Made by a program: the position numbers and the translations under genes. From Plicaturopsis crispa FD-325 SS-3 (lineage: Eukaryota; Basidiomycota; Agaricomycetes; Amylocorticiales; Amylocorticiaceae), in assembly GCA_000827205.1 (NCBI GenBank), contig KN832559.1:1300917-1364916 (forward strand): a stretch of DNA of 64,000 nucleotides, written 5' to 3'. Below, in pieces: positions 24,285 to 37,200 of the stretch. Numbering within the stretch: position 1 is the stretch's first letter; each line of letters opens with the position of its first letter. The notes under the pieces are model-generated. The model searched no databases, was not told where the DNA came from, and saw only the letters and a list, made by a program, of their open reading frames with translations.

Positions 24285-26348
24285 ATGCCGGACAACGTAG
24301 TCATCGAGACAGCCGTCATATCTTCTCTGAGGTCGGTCGACACCATGATCGGTCCGTGTATAAAGCACTGACGTCTCGCGCACTTAGATTCGTGCTATTT
24401 TTCTCATGTCGCAAGTACCTGCTTCGAAGTCTGTACCATGACCTGCAGGACTTGTCTTCAGACACCAAGGTCACCGTGTCTACGCAGTCCGAGGTCCCGT
24501 CAAGTACGAGTCAACGCATAGACGCTTCCGGGGACTCGGACTATGAGCTCGACAGCTTGCCAGCGCCAAACACCCAGGCAAAAAGCCACGACGTAGGCGT
24601 CAAAGGGAAGAAGGGATCGTTGCATTCTGTCCTGGCTCGGACGGCGTTTTCTGTCTGTTTCTCGGAATGCTGCATAATGTTTTTGATGCTCATGGCGCAG
24701 GGAATGGATACCTTCGATCCTCGGTGTGTTTTCATCATTGAAAATGCCAATGTCGTATGCTTACAACTACTAGTACTCGGATACTCAATTGGAAGGTATC
24801 ACTGTTCCTTCTGCTAGCGACTATACTGGTGTTCATCCCACTCTCCCTGAGTCTCATCCTGACCCTTGGATCGTCCTCTGGCCCTGGTGAGCATTTCTCC
24901 GGACCTCACATCGATCCCTCGCTCACACACTGCCCAGGCCAAAAGCGGCAGCGCCCCATACTTGTCCGATTGCTACTCTATCTATCACCCGTTGCCGTGT
25001 ATTTCTTCATGCTCTCATATATCCCTCTCCCTTCGGCTCTGTCCTACCCGGACGTGATGACGGCCGCCTTGACTCGTCTGATTGTTTTGGGCACCATCAT
25101 TCTCGGCTTGCTATCTGGTTTTGGTGCTGTGAGCAACGCCTGGGCGTTCTTCCCGTTGTTTTCACGTAACAGGTACGTTGCTGCTAAACTCACAACTCTC
25201 TACAATTGGGTTTCCGAGCGTTAAAATATCTGCAGGAAAGAACCGACCGACGGAGATATCCATGCAGCTGAACAAGCCCTCTTGCGCATCCGTCACGACC
25301 TCAGCGATAGGCAAATAGAGATCCAGAGGCGCAAATCGGTCGATGTCCGTTTGTATTTATATTTTCGACATATTCTGCAACCTAATGTTGTCTCCTTCAA
25401 TACAGCCCAAGGACTCTAGCTGGTTCTCTCGCGTCACCACTACGTTCCGAGGTGGAGACGACCGTGCGTACATCTAACTGCTGTATAACGATCACGCTCG
25501 TTGTATTTACATTTCACTTTTATTCAGATGAGCAGGAGCTCAAAGGTCTCGAAGCTCTTGAATACCAAATGGCGCGGAATCTCGAAGCACTCAAACACCG
25601 CCGAGAGTATGCGAGATTCTCCGAGTCTTTCAAAGGGACGCTGTTCAACTGGGGTGGCCGCTTATTCGCGGTCTACTGCGTGTTCCGAGTGATCAGTGTA
25701 AGTGACAAGATTCTGGGACACGATCAGCGTTGGTGACATTCTCTTACAGTCCATCGTCAATCTCTTGAGGCCGACACGGAGCGCAACAAGCTACCCCGAT
25801 CTCATTACGCACTTCCTTGCGTACCTCGTATCCCTCCTTCCGTCCACCAATATTAGAATCGAAGATGTCGCCGTTCTATCACGACAAATCAGCTTGGGTC
25901 TTGTTGGTATCATCATCCTAAGTAGTGTTCGACTCGTTTTGCGAGGGGTTACTCGGGTATGAGCCCGTTTGCCAACACTCGTACATTCTGCTTATCTGTT
26001 GCTTTTAGGCCTTGCGCGTCACGAGCAGGAATCTAGGGGCGTCTCTCATGGTGTTGATCCTGGCCCAGCTTATGGTAAACCTATCAGTTTCGGTACTTGG
26101 CATATTTCTAACGATAAATTTGACGACAGGGAATATATCTACTATCGACCGTTGTTCAGCTGCGGTCGAGCTTCCCTCCTCCAGCATCGAGACCCGACTT
26201 GGATGCCGTCGCGGTGAACCTGTTCTCCACCATTCCGGAGTACGAAGTTTTCGGCTCGTTGTTCGACTGGACATTCCTGCTATCCGCTTGTGCGACTGCG
26301 TTTGTACGGTGGGCTGGCGACCGGGTGAATAGTGCTGGCATAGATTGA
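24285..26348 (+). CDS. Golgi pH regulator / GPR89-like membrane protein
   Basis: The start MPDNVVIETAVISSLR splices at ctgag/attcg to FVLFFSCRKYLLRSLYHDLQ. A disordered Ser-rich loop precedes a conserved core of about nine membrane segments. Diagnostic pieces are SVCFSECCIMFLMLMAQGMD, LLSGFGAVSNAWAFF (the family's GFGAV motif), a coiled, charged cytoplasmic loop (ELKGLEALEYQMARNLEALK), SFKGTLFNWGGRLFAVYCVF, and a C-terminal set including DVAVLSRQISLGLVGIIIL. The last residues are NSAGID with TGA at 26346. GPHR proteins are anion channels that control Golgi acidification; the plant members GTG1/2 were proposed as abscisic acid receptors. The role here is inferred from family resemblance. About seven introns are present. 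Confidence 0.85.
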
Positions 26349-26628
26349 GCTACGCCCGGACACTCCAGATTTACAGAAGGTCATGTATGTCGGACACTCA
26401 ACATCAATACTCATTGTTTCACATAGCGAAATCTGCATTCGACAAGAGGCAAAGCGGATATACTTGATTTTGTGCAAGATGTTCAGTGGACGCGACGCGC
26501 ACATGCGCTGCGTGATCTGATCTGATCGACCGGCCCTAAAGTCATGCTTGACTCGCCTCTTGCTCAACTTTTTTTTGTCGCAGCCATCAGGATCGTATCT
26601 TTCCCATCTACTCTCTCTTTCATACAAA

Positions 26629-28293
26629 ATGTCTATTGGCACTCTCTATACGACCCCTACGAACCCATGGGGGAAGACTGTGAGTTCTCAAGTATTTGTC
26701 TGATTTTAATTGCTCACGATAGCGGTATAGATCCGTGCGGCGGCTGCTCTCGGCGGTGTATCCTTCGATCTGCCAGCGGACTACACCCACCACAAAGACA
26801 ACAAGGAGGCTCCGTTCCTTTCGAAGTTCCCCCACGGAAAAATCCCCTCACTAGAGACGAACGACGGCTTCAAGTTGTTTGAGGGCACTGCGATCGCACG
26901 ATACAGTGAGTTTCCGACGCAATCTTTCATTAGTTTCGGAAGGCGCTACGTGATGAGTTATATACATTTTTTCAGTTATCCCTGTCTTAAGATTTATGTC
27001 GAGACCTTGAAAATCTGATTCGCGCCTTCCATGCATGAAAGATCTTGTGATTGCAATGCTAACCGATCTTGTTATCTTCCAGTCGCCGGCCTTGCGCCCA
27101 ACTCTGGTCTTCTCGGCGGTGACCCTAAAGAGGTCGCCCTCGTCGACCAGTGGATCCACTTTGCTGACACCGAGCTCGATGTCAGCACACAATTCTTGAC
27201 CCAACTTGTTTACGGCCGGCTGTCTCCATACAGCAAACCGGTAAGCACACGTCGTCCGAATTCTAGCGTTTCCACGCTCACTTGTATTCCAGTTGCACAC
27301 CACGATCTTGGAACGCCAAATCCGTGCCCTCAACACACTCGAAAAGCACCTCGCGACCCGCACTTTCTTCGTCACCGAGCGCATCACCCTCGCCGACATC
27401 ACCATCGCCACGAGCACCCAGCGCGCGCTCGCGATCTCCCTCGATGCCCCCCTGCGCGCCAACTACCCCAACCTCATCCGCCACTTCGAGACAGTCGTGA
27501 ACCAGCCCAAACTCATCGACATCTACGGCCCCATCGAGTACCTCGAGAAGGCGCCCCAGTACACTCCCCCCGCGAAGGAGAAGAAGGACAAGCCTGCCCC
27601 TGCACCAGCTGCGCCCAAAGCTGAGAAGAAGCCCAAGGCGAAGGCTGCTGAGGAGGATGAGGAGGAGCCCGATGTCCCCCCTGAGCCCAAGGCGAAGAAC
27701 CCGCTGGACGACCTCCCAAAGTCGAACTTTAACCTCGAGGACTGGAAACGGGCGTACTCCAACAAAGACACCCGGGGTGCGGATGGTGCCATCGAGTGGT
27801 TCTACCAGAAGTATGTACTCTTACCAAGTGGGATCGTAGCAAACAATATTTACGCGTGTGTTTTACAGCTTCGACAAGGAGGGTTTCTCCGTGTGGCGCG
27901 TCGACTTCAAATACAACGACGAGCTCACGCAGACCTTCATGTCCGCGAACCAGATCGGCGGCTTCTTCAACCGTCTCGAGGCGTCGCGCAAATACCTATT
28001 CGGGTCGGTCGGCGTGCTGGGCGAGTCGAACAACTCGATCATCACGGGTGTGATCATCCTCCGCGGGCAGGAGGCGAAGCCCGTAGTCGAGGTCGCCCCC
28101 GACTACGAGTCGTACGAGTACACCAAGCTCGACTTGGAGAACGCCGACGCGAAGGCCTTCTTCGAGGGTGCCCTTGCCTGGGATCTCGAGGTTGCGGGCA
28201 AGAAATGGATTGATGGAAAGAACGTGAGTCTTCGTATGACTCGTATTTCCCAAGGGTTGTCGCTGACGGATCTTTTGTGTGCAGTTCAAGTAA
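26629..28293 (+). CDS. Translation elongation factor eEF1B gamma subunit
   Basis: The protein starts MSIGTLYTTPTNPWGKT and has a GST-like N-terminal domain (KFPHGKIPSLETNDGFKLFE, then IAGLAPNSGLLGGD, ERITLADITIATSTQRAL). A Lys/Pro/Ala/Glu-rich linker follows. The C-terminal eEF1-gamma domain has NPLDDLPKSNFNLEDWKRAY, IEWFYQNFDKEGFSVWRVDF and ends WDLEVAGKKWIDGKNFK, with the last two residues on a tiny terminal exon after an intron. It scaffolds the nucleotide-exchange complex that recycles eEF1A and works in the cytosol. Intron 2 (26906–27082, 177 bp) is unusually long for this window and contains copy C of the dispersed repeat. The coding sequence is more GC-rich and codon-biased than its neighbours, as expected for a highly expressed gene. 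Confidence 0.95.
26967..27018 (+). repeat. Short dispersed repeat, copy C, inside an eEF1B-gamma intron
   Basis: Same ends as copies A and B near 20.4–20.7 kb, with spacer GATTTA. It sits near the middle of intron 2 of the eEF1B-gamma gene, in the same orientation relative to the plus strand. Confidence 0.75.
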
Positions 28294-28630
28294 TTGTGAT
28301 TTGTAGTTGTCGTAGTAGTGTTGTTTTGCAGCAGTGTAGTAGATCGTCCGCCTACGGGCCCCACATATACTTGTATTTGGTTTCAATCTTTGTAGTGGAT
28401 TACATGCAGGTGAATACAGGTGTTGCGACATCCCTCGCGTGCATACTTTGTACTTACCGTCATTGCTTTCACTGTAAGTACTAGTGTAATATTCGAAGCA
28501 GCGCTTCCGAGGGAAATTATTTCAAGGCCGAGTCCGAGTCAGACTCAGTCAGATGAATCAATCCATGACATGACCAGGACGTGACCATGCCGCAATACAG
28601 CGGCGTCCGAGGGGGCTTCCCGAATCCCCA

Positions 28631-28640
28631 TATTATAAAG
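28631..28640 (+). promoter_or_regulatory. TATA-like box of the Rossmann-fold gene
   Basis: TATTATAAAG lies 63–72 bp before the ATG at 28703, a usual distance for a fungal TATA box. Confidence 0.45.
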
Positions 28641-28702
28641 ACTGCCCGGTAGTGGGACGTTCGACAAGTGAGTGGTCCAGCCATCCTTTCCCAAGTACCA
28701 CC

Positions 28703-29694
28703 ATGAGCGCAAGTGCATTAAAGAAAATTATCATTGTGGGCGGCCACGGAAATGTGCGTTCCAGTCTTCATCTCATTGCGTTTGACCACTAGCTTACCTT
28801 AGGAATTGACGACTTATTACAGGTAGCCCTGCGGCTCGCACGCCTGCTTGCCCCCAAGCACGACGTCACGTCCATCATCCGCAACGACGCCCACATCCCC
28901 GACATCACGTCGCTCTCCGCGAAGCCCCTCCTCCTCTCACTCGAGGACGCGCCTATCTCCTCCTTCAGCGCGGCTTTCCAGGGAAAAGATATTGTGTACT
29001 TCTCCGCCGGTGCCGGGGGCAAGGGTGGGCCCGAACGGACGCGCAAGATCGACTACGAGGGCGCGGTGAAGGTGTTTGACGCCATTGAGCAGGTCCAGGG
29101 CGCGAAGCCCCGCCTGATTTTAGTCTCGGCGATCGACTCGAGGGACGTGGACAAAGTGCCCGACCATTATGTGAGCTTGGTGCCAGAGTCGGTAGCGTGG
29201 CCAGTAGCTGACGGCTGACATAACGCAAAGAACGAGGCAGACATTGCCGTCTCTAAGAACTATCGTGCAACGCTCCCGGTATATGCGGAGGCCAAATACG
29301 ATGCGGACAAGGACCTCGTCCAGCGCACCGCGTTCAAGTGGACTATCCTCCGCCCTGGTGCGCCATTCACGCACACTCTCAGCGTGGTAATAAATCTAAT
29401 GACTATTCCAACCTCGCAGGCTACTTGTCGAACGATCCGGGTGCTGGCAAGGGAGACATAGGGAAGACCCACATCAGCAATGCCATTTCCGTGAGCTGTT
29501 ACCATGTCAGTAGTACATCGGATAACAGCTAACGATGCCAATCACAGCGCGACGACGTCGCACAAGTGCTAGCCCTGCTCGCGGACAGAGAGGATGCTGC
29601 TGGGCTGGCCCTCGATCTCGTCGGGGGCGACACACCGCTCGACGAAGGGCTCGATGCTGCCATCAAGAAACGCGTCACTGCCTGGACGGGGTGA
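28703..29694 (+). CDS. NAD(P)-binding Rossmann-fold protein (atypical SDR)
   Basis: The start MSASALKKIIIVGGHGN gives the dinucleotide motif GGHGNVALRLARLL across intron 1. The next strands read HDVTSIIRNDAHIPDI and KDIVYFSAGAGGKGGPERTR. The motif LILVSAIDSRD and a later TILRPG match atypical short-chain dehydrogenase-like proteins of the NmrA/YwnB kind, which bind NAD(P)H and often act as redox sensors or reductases. The C-terminus (DDVAQVLALLADREDAAGLA, then KKRVTAWTG) is typical for these roughly 240–260 residue proteins. About four introns are present; stop TGA at 29692. The substrate cannot be told from sequence. Confidence 0.82.
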
Positions 29695-29800
29695 TAAGGC
29701 AACACCGCAGAAGAAAATATCTTCATTTGTAAAAGCTGTAGTTTGTACCCCGCTGTACTGTATCTTGTCTGAATTCAAACCATTATTGGGGTATACAGGA

Positions 29801-30305
29801 TTATTGAATACGATCGCAATGACCTACGCAGGCGACGTTCCGCAGCCACAGGTCGGTCTGCAGCTGGAAATCCTTCTTTGACATGAGGTTCGGCTGCGGC
29901 AGCCGCCTCGACGCGCCGTGCAGGTGCAGGAAGGCGAGCGAGGGGAAGGCGGAGAATAGCGGTGCAGACTCGTGCTTTGGAAATCCAGCAATGGAATACT
30001 GGGTAAAGTGAGCGGGTTAGACATACCAATGGCCATTGGCTTTTCTGCGGTCACGGCAGAGACGTGCATGGCGACCATGCTTTTTGGGATGGATTGGATC
30101 AACGTTTTAAGAATGTCTTGCGTCATGTTGGCGAACCGCACTCTCAGAACACGCAAGCTTGTCAGGTCGGGCAGGATGCTGGCCACCAGCTCCCAGGGGC
30201 AGTTCCCCAGGTCCAGCCGACGCAGCTTCCTCCGGAAGCGCAAGAGCTGCGCGACGGACTGGAACAGCTCCAGCTCGTCGTGCACGAACTACCTTGTGAC
30301 CACCT
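29801..30305 (-). pseudogene. F-box/LRR-like gene remnant
   Basis: The minus strand reads a leucine-rich stretch (LELFQSVAQLLRFRRKLRRL, then LDLGNCPWELVASILPDLTS) and, after a possible intron near 30.02 kb, SAFPSLAFLHLHGASRRLPQ, ending with a TAA at 29801. This resembles the LRR part of the large F-box families of Agaricomycetes. There is no F-box domain and no convincing start; upstream sequence near 30.31–30.36 kb is not coding-like. It is best seen as a truncated relic between two intact genes, although a short expressed gene cannot be excluded. Confidence 0.45.
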
Positions 30306-30418
30306 CTTGAATATCCGTTTTTTACTGAGTGGTATTGCTAGTAAGTAAGCGACAAGGAGCTTGAATTTCAGATACAACCTGAGGTCCTACCGCCACAGAA
30401 GCGTTTTGGTATATGAGA

Positions 30419-31056
30419 CTACTCCTCTGATCGTCGCTTCAACGCTTGGCCCGCCTCATGAAAGCCCTTGTTCAATCCAGCTCCGACAAAGAACTTCACG
30501 AGGTACGCGAAAATTCCGCCAAAGACCTCGATTGTCTCATATTTGGTCTTGCCGTCGTCGGTGACAGTCAAGGACTGCCATCGCTCAGCGTTAAGAATCC
30601 ACTTCGGTGCAGCTAGATTGATCCATGCTACGCGATAATTCTCGTGGTCCACCGTTGTGATCATTTCGAACGCAGAGGACGGAAAGCGAACATGGTCCAT
30701 GGTTGGTGGGATATGAACACGCGTAATGTGGAGGTATTTGCCCTCAGCCGGTGTCTGGTCGTCCAGGCGTTTCTTTGATTTGTCTACAATCATCTGCTCA
30801 CGGCTACATCTCGGTCCACGGAGGTCAGTCAAATGACCATTGCTACGACACAGTACATGCTAACGCACACAAAAGGATTCCTGATTGACGACATCGTTGG
30901 GCACATATGAAGCATGAAGCAGGAGGCGACTCACCATTCGGTGTAGGACGGGAAATCGAGCAAGACCGACCATACTTTCTCGCGAGGCGCGTCGATGAGG
31001 GCGGTGGCTTGAACGGCAAAGACACCATCTGTAGCTCGAGGAGGTAATCCTGACAT
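30419..31056 (-). CDS. SRPBCC (START-like/polyketide cyclase-like) domain protein
   Basis: The protein starts MSGLPPRATDGVFAVQATAL and has the typical first strand and helix of a helix-grip fold (IDAPREKVWSVLLDFPSYTEW). After an intron comes EQMIVDKSKKRLDDQTPAEG, then strand segments ending KFFVGAGLNKGFHEAGQALK. SRPBCC domains form a deep cavity for hydrophobic ligands; many small fungal members are uncharacterised. The exact acceptor after the TEW donor is unresolved; a few residues around 30.80 kb are uncertain. The length of about 165–175 residues is normal for a single-domain member. It is divergent from UTP10 with 236 bp between start codons. Confidence 0.72.
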
Positions 31057-31292
31057 TTTTGACCGTTCCGCGTAAAATGCGCAAGGATTGTGGGGGCTCG
31101 AGCTCGACGAGCGACGAGAATGTTTGCTGAGCTTGCCACGGACGGTTGACGGTTGACGGCCTGTTTCGCGGAATTTCAACCCTGATTGCATTACGTAAGC
31201 TTTCGATTGCCGAAATTTCCCTCCTCGCAAAAACTTGCATTGCAAAAGCACAAGTCTGCTGAGTTCGTACTTTGCTGAAGTCTCTTGAATCT
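31057..31292. promoter_or_regulatory. Compact bidirectional promoter, SRPBCC protein / UTP10
   Basis: 236 bp between opposed ATGs. It includes a direct repeat gacggttgacggttgacggc near 31.14 kb. No TATA box seen. Confidence 0.45.
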
Positions 31293-34200
31293 ATGGTCTC
31301 CAGTCTTGCTGCGCAGCTAGCGCAGGGCGCATCTCTCAATGCGTCTCTCCTGGTCGATAAATCTCGTCGAAAACCCGGAGAATCCTACCTGTTCACTGGC
31401 AAGGAGGCGGACCAGCATGATCTCGAATCCATATACGCGCTTGGAGTAAACGGACTGCTCCAGCTAAAATCTATCGACCCATCCTTAGGAGACCACGAAA
31501 ACACTCTATTTTCCGATTCGGCAAAGAGCATTGACAGGACACTGCAGGCTACAGATGCGAATGTAGAGCTGGACAGACATATCGCGGCGCTTCTGCAGGC
31601 GCTTGGGCCACATTTAATGGACGCACCTACAGGCAAGGTATTAGAATGGCTTGTACGAAGGTTTCGGTGAGCACATACGAGCCATATTTTCTCATCCACA
31701 CTCAACATTATATTAGGATACACGAATTCAACGTGGATGATGTCCTGGCGCTTTTCTTGCCATACCATGAATCTCCACATTTCGCAAAAATGCTTACAAT
31801 TTTGCACCTAAAGTCAGCTCCTACCTTCCTGACATGCACCTCTTTCCTGACGAATTTGCAGGAAAGAATCGACGTGGGGATATCTCATTCCATTCAAATC
31901 TGCTGCCCGCGCAGTCCCGCGCATAGCACTCGTTAACGAGATGTTACGGAACATAGATCTAGCACGCTTTGTCGCGGCGCTGCTTCCTGCGGCTACAAAG
32001 CAGGGGTGCTCACATCGCACATTGCTTGTATTCAATGCAGCCACACTACACGATTTCATAGGATGCAGCAAGTCGCTCGACGAGAGCACCGTTGCATATA
32101 TTCTGCCCGCTTTGGTGCAACCTCTACAAACCAACGAACTCAATTCTCCGTCAAAGGATGCCGTCGTACGCGCAAAAAATTATCCTCGTAACTTTATCTT
32201 AACGCATGTTTCTCGCACAGCTCGGAAGCTACGTGCTACTCTCCGCACTGTCTCAAAAATGCCATTTCGCACCGGCAGCATTGAAAGTCATCGTGGGCGC
32301 TATGGCTTCATGTGCGCACAATGTCTCTACCAAGCAATTTGTCAGCGCCCTTGTGTCTGTATGTGAGCCGCAGGACCAACTCGAGGGGCTCTCGGACACA
32401 GCGTCGAGTGCGATCCTTCACCTACCGTGAGTAACAATAATCTCTCCACAAACCCTTGCTTACTCTCGTGTAGGAGTATTCACAACGAGCTCAGAAAAGC
32501 AGTGGCGTGGCAGGGCGCGGAGAAAGTGATAATGCCCTTGCTCCCTCGTCTGGTCATGAGGTATGTTGCATCGCATGCATAAGGGGAAGGTCCACTGATT
32601 GGGCCAATTAGCGTTGACGACCCAACCTCGTTGTCTATACTTGAGTCTATCATTGCCTCAACGGACATGCCGCCGTCTGTTGTAGAGCGCACTAGCGTAC
32701 TGCTCATGTCCTCGCCAGTACCAGATCACAGTGAGACGCGCCAACGCCTGCTGTCCTCGATTCATCAACGTCATCCGGAGGCGCTGCAAAAGGCAGCGAA
32801 CGGTGCCGCGGACCAGGATGACGCGGTCAAACAGTTGATGGTATCGTTATCTGTGGTATGTAGCGTTCATTCCTCGCAGAATTTTGCTCACCGTGCGGTT
32901 CAAGGTTGTCCCGGGGGTGGGAAAGAAGAACAAAAAGACCGGGCCCGAAAGTGACAAAATCGTCGCCTCGATGAGCTCTAACAAGAGCGTGCGTGCTACT
33001 GCTGTGCAGGACCTGCTGCAAACTTTGACGGATCAAAATGACCTCGATCCTGCAAACGTTGTACGCTTTTTTTCTGTCAATATTGTAAAGTCTGACTGAG
33101 CGAATGCACAGGACTCCATCCACTCAGCGCTCTTGATGCGTGTGGCTGACACGAGTGCAAAGGTTGTTGAGGCCTTGTACGGGAATCCTACCGTCCTTGC
33201 TCCCATCGTGGCAAAGTATCCCGACGCATATGTACAGGCTGTGACCACGACTCTTTCAAATCCAAAAGTCAAGGAGCCGCTCATACTTGCGCACATTGCC
33301 TTCCTCGCGAACCACTTCGCACCGGCGGCTAATACCTCTGCCTCAAATGCCGTCGTTTTCGAGAAGGCATTCTTCCCTTTCCTACTTCTCTCAGAGCCCC
33401 GGAAGGACGTGTCAATCAAGGTGTGGGAGATCCTGGGATCGAAGAAGGCGGAAAAGGGCAAAGGTTTTGCGGAATACGAATTGCTTGGCGGATGTGTCGA
33501 CACATGGAGATGGGAATCAAGCAAGGACAGCCTCAATGCGAAGCCAGCAGGAGAGACGAAAGGCGAATCGAAGGAACGGAAAGTCCTAGCCTCACTGCCC
33601 GCTGTGAATGTCGCCATATCTGCGAAGATCGCTGGTCCGTTGCCTCTACCCTAGTACCCTTGCACACTGATTTATTTTATAACAGAGAATATTTTGGCAT
33701 CGAACAACTACAAGTCTCATTTCGAATCTCTCCTCCTACAGCTCCAGGATCGCAGAGCGCATGTGCGCGGCTTAGCATATCTGGTCACTCGTTCCCTGCT
33801 TGGGCAACTTTCTGGGGAGCAGCAAGTTGAGGCAGCCTTCAAGATCCTCCGTGCCATGAATCTACAGACGTTAGACGGGATCGATGATTTCATGAACACC
33901 TCTGATAACTTTGAGGAGGTAGATATCCGATTATATCGTCGCTCTCTTTGTGCTAACCGCCTACATAGTTTTTGGACGATGTCAAATTAAGCAGGAATTT
34001 GGTCACGAACCCCGCTGCCCCGCGTACGACACATTGGCTGCAAATGTCGATTCTTGTTTTGTTTCCGATTGTATCCCGCCCTAGTGGCATACTTCTAAAT
34101 TGGTTCATCGATGCAGAAACCGTACGTTTCCACTTTGCTTGGTCGTCAACGACGTATTCATTTGCGTATTTTTCAGGATTACATTGAGGAGACAACTTTG

Positions 34201-37200
34201 GTGGACACCCGGGCCACACAGTATGTCTTGTTCATGCGTGCCGTCTATCGCTTGGCGAACTCGTCATCCTCCGCGACTCTTCTGTCCACTCGGCTTCTTC
34301 AGGCACAGTTCATCGGCCTCAAGGATGACACGCTTTCGTTTTTGGCTGGCATATGGACGTGCTCTGCAAGCGACGGCAACGACGGCTGGATTACGCGCGT
34401 CGCTCTTCGACATGCCATTGCATTTTTTGCGGCCCATCAAACGGAGGAGAAGCCTGCCGATTTCCAGACAGTCCTGCCATCCCTGCTCATCGCCATGCAT
34501 AGCTCGAATGCGGCGACACGGGAAGCTGCAGCAGAGTGCGTGCACGTCATCAGTCAAATATCACAGCAGAAACGACCTGCATCTGTCTACGGGTACGATA
34601 CTGTGTATGGTAAAGGCTCTGGTACGTTAAAAGGTGCAATTCGGAGTAGACATCTACTAAATGGGATGCTTCAGAAAAACTTCAATACCTAGACTGGGGC
34701 GACTTTGTGAAGTATGCGGGTACCCTCGATGGATATAGCAGCCACATAGTCAACGACCACAATTATACGAAGGTTTTCCATCGTGAGCATCTTCAAAGGA
34801 CGGCAGGTGATTCCAAAAAGGACTCAGCGTACGTCTTGCTACCTGCCAGCAGTTCTCGACGTATCCTAACGATCTAAACAGATACAAGCAAAGCGTCATT
34901 TGTTATCTTCTATCACACGTCAACGCTATCCAACTTCCTTTCGCCAAGATCACATTATTGGAGATGTTGGATGGTATCTCTCGGGAAGTAAAAGTCCAGA
35001 TGATGCTCCCGACCATAGAGCAGCTTGTGCTCGACCCTGACTCTGGTGGCGTATTCAAGACTTTCGGCGCGCACTTCGAGAAGTTCTCAGCTCTTACATT
35101 GTCATTGTTCGACGCATCGGCAGCCAAGGACCTCAACAAGCCAGACAGCGTTGCATGGCCGGTATTCTTGAAGTCCATCCGCCACTACCTGACACCTGGT
35201 ATGTCGCTCGAGGATCACGTTTGGGAGTATCTTCCTGACCTCATATTTAAGAATCTCTGCCCGGCCCTCGGCTGGCACTCACCCATGCCATAGCTCATGG
35301 CCTTTTCATGCGGCTAACATTCGAGCGCAAGGCTCAAATTTGCGAAGCTATACTTTCCATTGGCACCAGCGAACTCGGATCGGTGAGTACCAACGGTTCT
35401 CCGTGTTTGTGCTAGGCAGGCTCTTACGGCAGTTCCAGTACCTCTATTGCAAGAGCCTCCTAGGCGAGATCCTTACTGAAGCGCCAATGATGATACATCT
35501 ACTGAGCTCGGTTCAACCCCGTCCCCTTGACATAAACGGTCCCGCAAGCAAGCGTGCCAAATTGGACAAGTAAGTCTCTCGTATGCCTTTGCCGCACTCA
35601 CAAACACTGAATTTCGATGTTTAGGAGCGATCCACTAGAAGACAGACGAGACTCGCTAGCCTCCTTGGCTTTGCTGTCAGACGTTCTGAGTTCCGCGACT
35701 CTTCCCGGCTCCTTGGACCTGGTCTCTTGTTTCATGGAGACTCTCAACAAGGTCGTTCATTACGAGCTGCCTGCTCAGACGGATATCAGTTATATCGAAC
35801 AGCTTCTCATGTCTGCCATCGAGAATGCAGCCAGCAAGATCGCGGTAAGATCCGGCATATCGCATGATGATAACTCACTCATAAGATATATAGGTGGCCC
35901 CCAACCTGAGCCCTAGCGCGATACGATTAGATATCCTTGTTGAGCTTATCCGCGGTGAGCTTCCTACCAGGCGTGCAGTTACGCACACTAGCACTAACAC
36001 GACCTTGAAATGCGCAGTCGCAGATAATCCACAGACGTTTCATCAAGCGCTCCTTCTGGTTGCAAGCCTGTCTCGTCTTGCCCCAGAATCCGTACTTCAC
36101 AACATCATGCCAGTATTCACTTTCATGGGCTCCAATGTGTTCCACCGTGATGATTCATACAGCTTCAGGGTTGTTCAAAAAGTACGATCGCCTGCCTCCG
36201 CAACCTCCATTGTACTAACTCTTTGCTCTAGACTATCGACAGTATTGTTCCTGTAATGGTATCGTCTCTCAAGCAAGAGAAGACAGACAAGCTGGAACTA
36301 TATATCGGCTCAAGAGACTTCTTGCGTATATTCACCGATGCGGCAAATCATATCCCGCGTCATCGTCGTACAAAGTCAGTAGTTGCCCTCTCTATCAGGC
36401 TCCTAGCGTTGTTAATGATCGCCTTTATAGCTTCTTCGCGCATCTAGTGGATGTTATGGGCCCCGACGAATTTTTAGCGCCAATTTGCATGTTACTTGTG
36501 GACAAGGCTGGAAATCGGGTGATCCGCCAAAACGTTGATGATGCCCAAGCGGCTTTAGCTCTTCCTCTCTCTCTCCTCCAGCATTATTCCCCAGCAATAC
36601 AGATTCCTGTGAGCTCTCCACACAACAGCCTTGATTATGATGGCTAATATTGGTCTAGGTCTTGACTGAGTTACTTCGCGAATGTAAACGAATGATCGCA
36701 CACGCGGTGGATCATGCGAATGCAGAGCCAACCTTCTTAGAGGCTCCTTCGTGAGTACATTCAGCCATTCAACTACGCATCTTTAACAGGACTCGTATCG
36801 CAGTAGCGACGAAGAATCGGCATCTCTGTTTAATTCTATCTCGAAGCGACGGGCCCTAGCGCTCATGATCTTCGTGGGGTATGCCCTCAAATTGGGCCAG
36901 TCATCTTACAAGACTCGGGTGATGCCCGACGATGGCGCGCTCAAAACGCTCGTCTCCCTTATCACCGATATCTCGACAACGCCTAGCGTTGATAGCAATC
37001 TGGATGACCTCTATAAGGTTGCGCACTCGTCGTCTGGTCAGGCTCTCAATGTCATGCCTGCCGTAGATTTTATCCACGCCATTCTAGCCATGCTGGAGTC
37101 GGGAGAGCACAGGGTATGACGATGGTCACTGTCGTCCCGTCGGCGTATGCTAACATGATCTCTTTAGATTCAAGCTGGGGCATTGAACATTTTCACGGCA

